Origin: Tillus elongatus
Lineage: Eukaryota; Arthropoda; Insecta; Coleoptera; Cleridae
Direction of reading: 5' to 3'
NCBI GenBank assembly: GCA_964006375.1
Contig: OZ023266.1
Coordinates: 160,087,292 to 160,151,291, forward strand
DNA length: 64,000 nucleotides
The position numbers and the translations under genes were made by a program. Under the pieces are notes generated by a model. That model did no database searches and was not told where the DNA came from. It worked only from the letters and a program-made list of their open reading frames with translations. Positions 61,587 to 64,000 of the stretch are shown piece after piece (position 1 is the first letter of the stretch; each line of letters starts with the position of its first letter).

Positions 61587-62433
61587 GTCTTTTTTTTAAT
61601 TTCAACAACACACCACGAGGGCTCACAGCCTAGATACTATCGTACCGTGGATGTGGACAAGAAGTAAAGAGGCAACTTGTTAATTTTGGACTTGAAGGTT
61701 TGGAGGTTCGGAGGAGAAGAAAAAACATGTGCCGGAAAGGAAGTCCACAACTTGGAAGTCCTCGGGAAAAAAGAGCGGGCATAACAAGATGTTCTATGTC
61801 TGATTACCTGGACAGTAAAAGGGTGCATTCGCTCTGTTCCCCTCGTAGATCTGTTGGGAGCAGCAGGTGGAGGAACTATGGAAGAAAGCACTCCAGATGT
61901 GGGCAAGAGGTTTAGCCTTATTTGTGAAGTATATAAGATTCAGAGAATAGCTGGTGAAAAGTATTTTCGAGCCCGAAAGAGGAAACCTAATTTCTTAGCA
62001 GCCGCTTCTGCAACTGATGTGACATGTTGGGGCCAATTTAGACTTCGGTCCACAGAAATGCCAACAAGTGAAAAGGACTCATTACTTTGAATAACTTGGT
62101 TGTTCATTGTAATGGGTCTAGGGCTGGTGTATCTCCTATGGGATAAAAGGCAAGACTGAGATTTGTTGAAGTTGAATTGTATAAGATTTCTACTTCCCCA
62201 GTCCAATATTTTTTGGAGATTCACAGAGACAGAACCTTCCACGAGTCTGCGATCCTCATATAATTGGGCTAAAGAGACAGGCTTATAATATTGTATATTT
62301 GAGTGGAGGGTGCTGTCGTCCGCGTAACTGTTAATTGGGTTGGATATGCTAGAGAGGAGGTCATTGATGTGGCGAAGAAACAAAATAGGCGATAAAGCTG
62401 AACCTTGAGGGACTCCTGCGTTAATTGGATACG
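61587..62433 (-). pseudogene. Non-LTR family A, 3' fragment
   Basis: Minus-strand reading: FLRHINDLLSS, INSYADDSTLH (catalytic box intact), LDWGSRNLIQFNFNKSQSCL, VGISVDRSLNWPQHVTSVAE and AAAKKLGFLFRARKYFSP, then a deletion and the tail SIVPPPAAPNRSTRGTERMH to TVR, ending TTGTTGAAATTAAAAAAAA at 61587. Its 5' edge at 62433 is cut by the next element inside GAGVPQG-equivalent codons. Lower divergence from the 33-35 kb copy than the other fragments is suggested by the long open frame. Confidence 0.82.
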
Positions 62434-64000
62434 GGGTGTAAAGTTAGTTCGCCTCCACGTGGTGCACCCTGGATAGCGTCTACTATTAGACGTGAACTAA
62501 ATGAACTAACTAAACCGTAACCTTCCTAGTCATGTCTTAGTAGGGCCGGGAATGCTTGCCTTAATTGGCCGGCATTGCGAGGAGAGTCCTCTATAAAAAA
62601 AACCCACATCGCAAGGTCGTTGGCGGGTTGGTGCCGAGGCGATGATGCTTCTGGCCGATATGGCCGAGCATTGGCAGGTTGGTAATTCTGTCGCTAACGT
62701 TAACCCTCCCCAGGGAAACCGGGCGACCTCCCTGTGTAAATGCCTATTCATGGGATGCGGGGCTCTTCCATGGAGGTCTATTTTCCCTTGCTGCTCGTGG
62801 GACCAAACATGGACACGACTTACACAGACCCAATAGAGGAGGTGGCAGGATTCAACCTTCCACTGGAACCTCCAGAGGGTAAAAACAGGGGAAAGGAAAG
62901 TCCACCCCTAGGACGACTACCAAAGGTAGACCCTCCTATAGGAAGCTTGGTTATCGAGCTCCTAAAAAGGAGGAGGAACCTGCACCATAATTCCCTTTTC
63001 CTTTAAGCTCCTTAACCTACTCCTTTATCCTCTATACACTCCTATATTCCTACCCCAATGCCCACCAACTTAAGGTGCATACAAGCTAATCTGCATCATG
63101 CTAAGGCTGCGACATACCTCCTTAGCATGAAATTAAAGGAAGAGCAAATAGATATTGCTCTTCTCCAAGAGCCCTGAACCGCTAATTCGGAACGAACTAA
63201 AGGGCTGGGTAACACTTCTGGTAAGATAGTAGAGGTGGGCTCTGGTACTAAACCCAGAGCCTGTATCTGGATCAGAAACAACTTGCAGTATTTTACACTT
63301 TCAGAGTACTGCACCAAGGACATGGCATCCATCCATCTCGTGATCACATCCGGGGGGACCAGGCTGGAAGTAGTGGCCTGTTCGGCCTATTTCCCTGGAG
63401 ACAGAGATGCAGAACAACCACCTCCAGCAGAAGTGCGGAAATTGATCGCCTACTGCAAGAGGAACAATTATCACCTCGTAATGGGGTGTGATGCGAACTC
63501 CCATCACTTGGCTTGGGGGAGCACGGACACTAACAGACGAGGTGAATCATTATTTGCATACATTTTAGGGGAGGAGCTGGTTGTCAACAACATAGGCTCG
63601 GAACCCACCTTTCTTACAGCTAACCGGAGAGAGGTTTTAGATCTTACGATCAGCTCAAGGCTTTTGAGCTCAAAAATCCTCAAATGGAGGGTGTCGTCTG
63701 AACCCTCATGTTCAGACCATGCCCATATCCTATTTGAAATTGAAACAGGCCCTAGACCTGTGTTAGAGTATCGGGACCCGAGGAGGACGGATTGGGAGGG
63801 ATACAAACAGTCCCTCGCCGGCAGACTTGGGTCCGCAATCCCCACAGTGAGGGATCGTGATGAGATCGAGATTGCGGCCGAACAGGTTAGGGAAGCTGTG
63901 GTCTCTGCCTATCACGAAAACTGTCCACTGAGGTCAAAGAGAGACAGTCGGGGGTCTACTTGGTGGAATAATAACCTCGATAAACTACGAAGAGAAGTTA
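62434..64000 (+). mobile_element. R1/LOA-like non-LTR retrotransposon, 5' part (runs off window)
   Basis: From GGGGTGTAAAGTTAGTTCGC the composition becomes GC-rich. About 375 bp of leader with CTTAGTAGGGCCGGGAATGC precedes a short ORF (62809-63006: MDTTYTDPIEEVAGFNLP, EPPEGKNRGK, ending RRRNLHHNSLFL), possibly an ORF1 remnant, and then the endonuclease ORF. The 3' half with RT lies beyond 64000. The insertion truncates the 5' side of family A fragment 61587-62433. Confidence 0.75.
63058..64000 (+). pseudogene. R1/LOA-like ORF2, APE endonuclease domain, partial
   Basis: ATG at 63058 opens PTNLRCIQANLHHAKAATYL (catalytic Asn), IDIALLQEP (catalytic Glu) and then TGA at 63175-63177, where this family normally has Trp (QEPW), so a single base change from TGG explains it. 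Beyond the stop the same frame stays open to the end of the window: ACIWIRNNLQYFTLSEYCT, YHLVMGCDANSHHLAWGST (Asp/Asn), NIGSEPTFLTANRREVLDLT, SSEPSCSDHAHILFEIETG (SDH with His) and STWWNNNLDKLRREV. The endonuclease nicks DNA for target-primed reverse transcription. Apart from the one stop this is the least decayed coding region here, suggesting a recent arrival. Confidence 0.82.

Overview
This is non-bacterial DNA from an animal, most likely an insect. It is AT-rich, contains at least eighteen long (TA)n tracts, and is built almost entirely from decayed, nested transposable elements. The families are a DD41D-type Tc1/mariner group, a deleted Ty3/Gypsy element, Penelope-like elements with a GIY-YIG domain, APE-type non-LTR elements and a piggyBac remnant. 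This mixture is typical of arthropod genomes. The species cannot be named from the sequence. No intact, confidently recognised host gene is present. Two short, GC-richer segments on the minus strand (11859-11950 and 22808-22901) look like real exons of one unrecognised membrane protein and join in phase.

Layout. 0-10 kb: two copies of a (TA)n-centred dispersed repeat surround a DD41D mariner copy; a Gypsy deletion derivative follows at 6.3-7.8 kb. 10-24 kb: a candidate exon, a second and third DD41D copy (the third with both ends and inserted in (TA)n), and two Penelope-like copies in opposite orientation with hammerhead-like motifs in their tails. 24-39 kb: a (TA)n/(ATTTAT)n block, four degraded fragments of one APE/RT non-LTR family plus a second RT lineage, and at 29.6-30.3 kb an unexplained TATA-box-led segment with four similar stem-loops. 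39-52 kb: palindromes, a piggyBac remnant with its cysteine-rich tail, tandem arrays (about 310 bp and about 280 bp units), another DD41D transposase, an RTE scrap and more (TA)n repeat copies. 52-59 kb: a 3 kb mariner-type element with about 570 bp terminal inverted repeats, then a foldback-like structure whose core is a 223 bp higher-order array of 30 bp near-palindromes. 59-64 kb: nested insertions ending in the 5' part of an R1/LOA-like non-LTR element that runs off the window.

The coding remnants do not form a pathway. They are independent selfish elements, mostly dead through stop codons, frameshifts and truncations. The observations most worth following are the 196 bp duplicated stem-loop locus, the 57.1-58.1 kb array, the hammerhead-like cores and the two candidate exons. 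All family assignments come from reading motifs by eye; no database search was possible.
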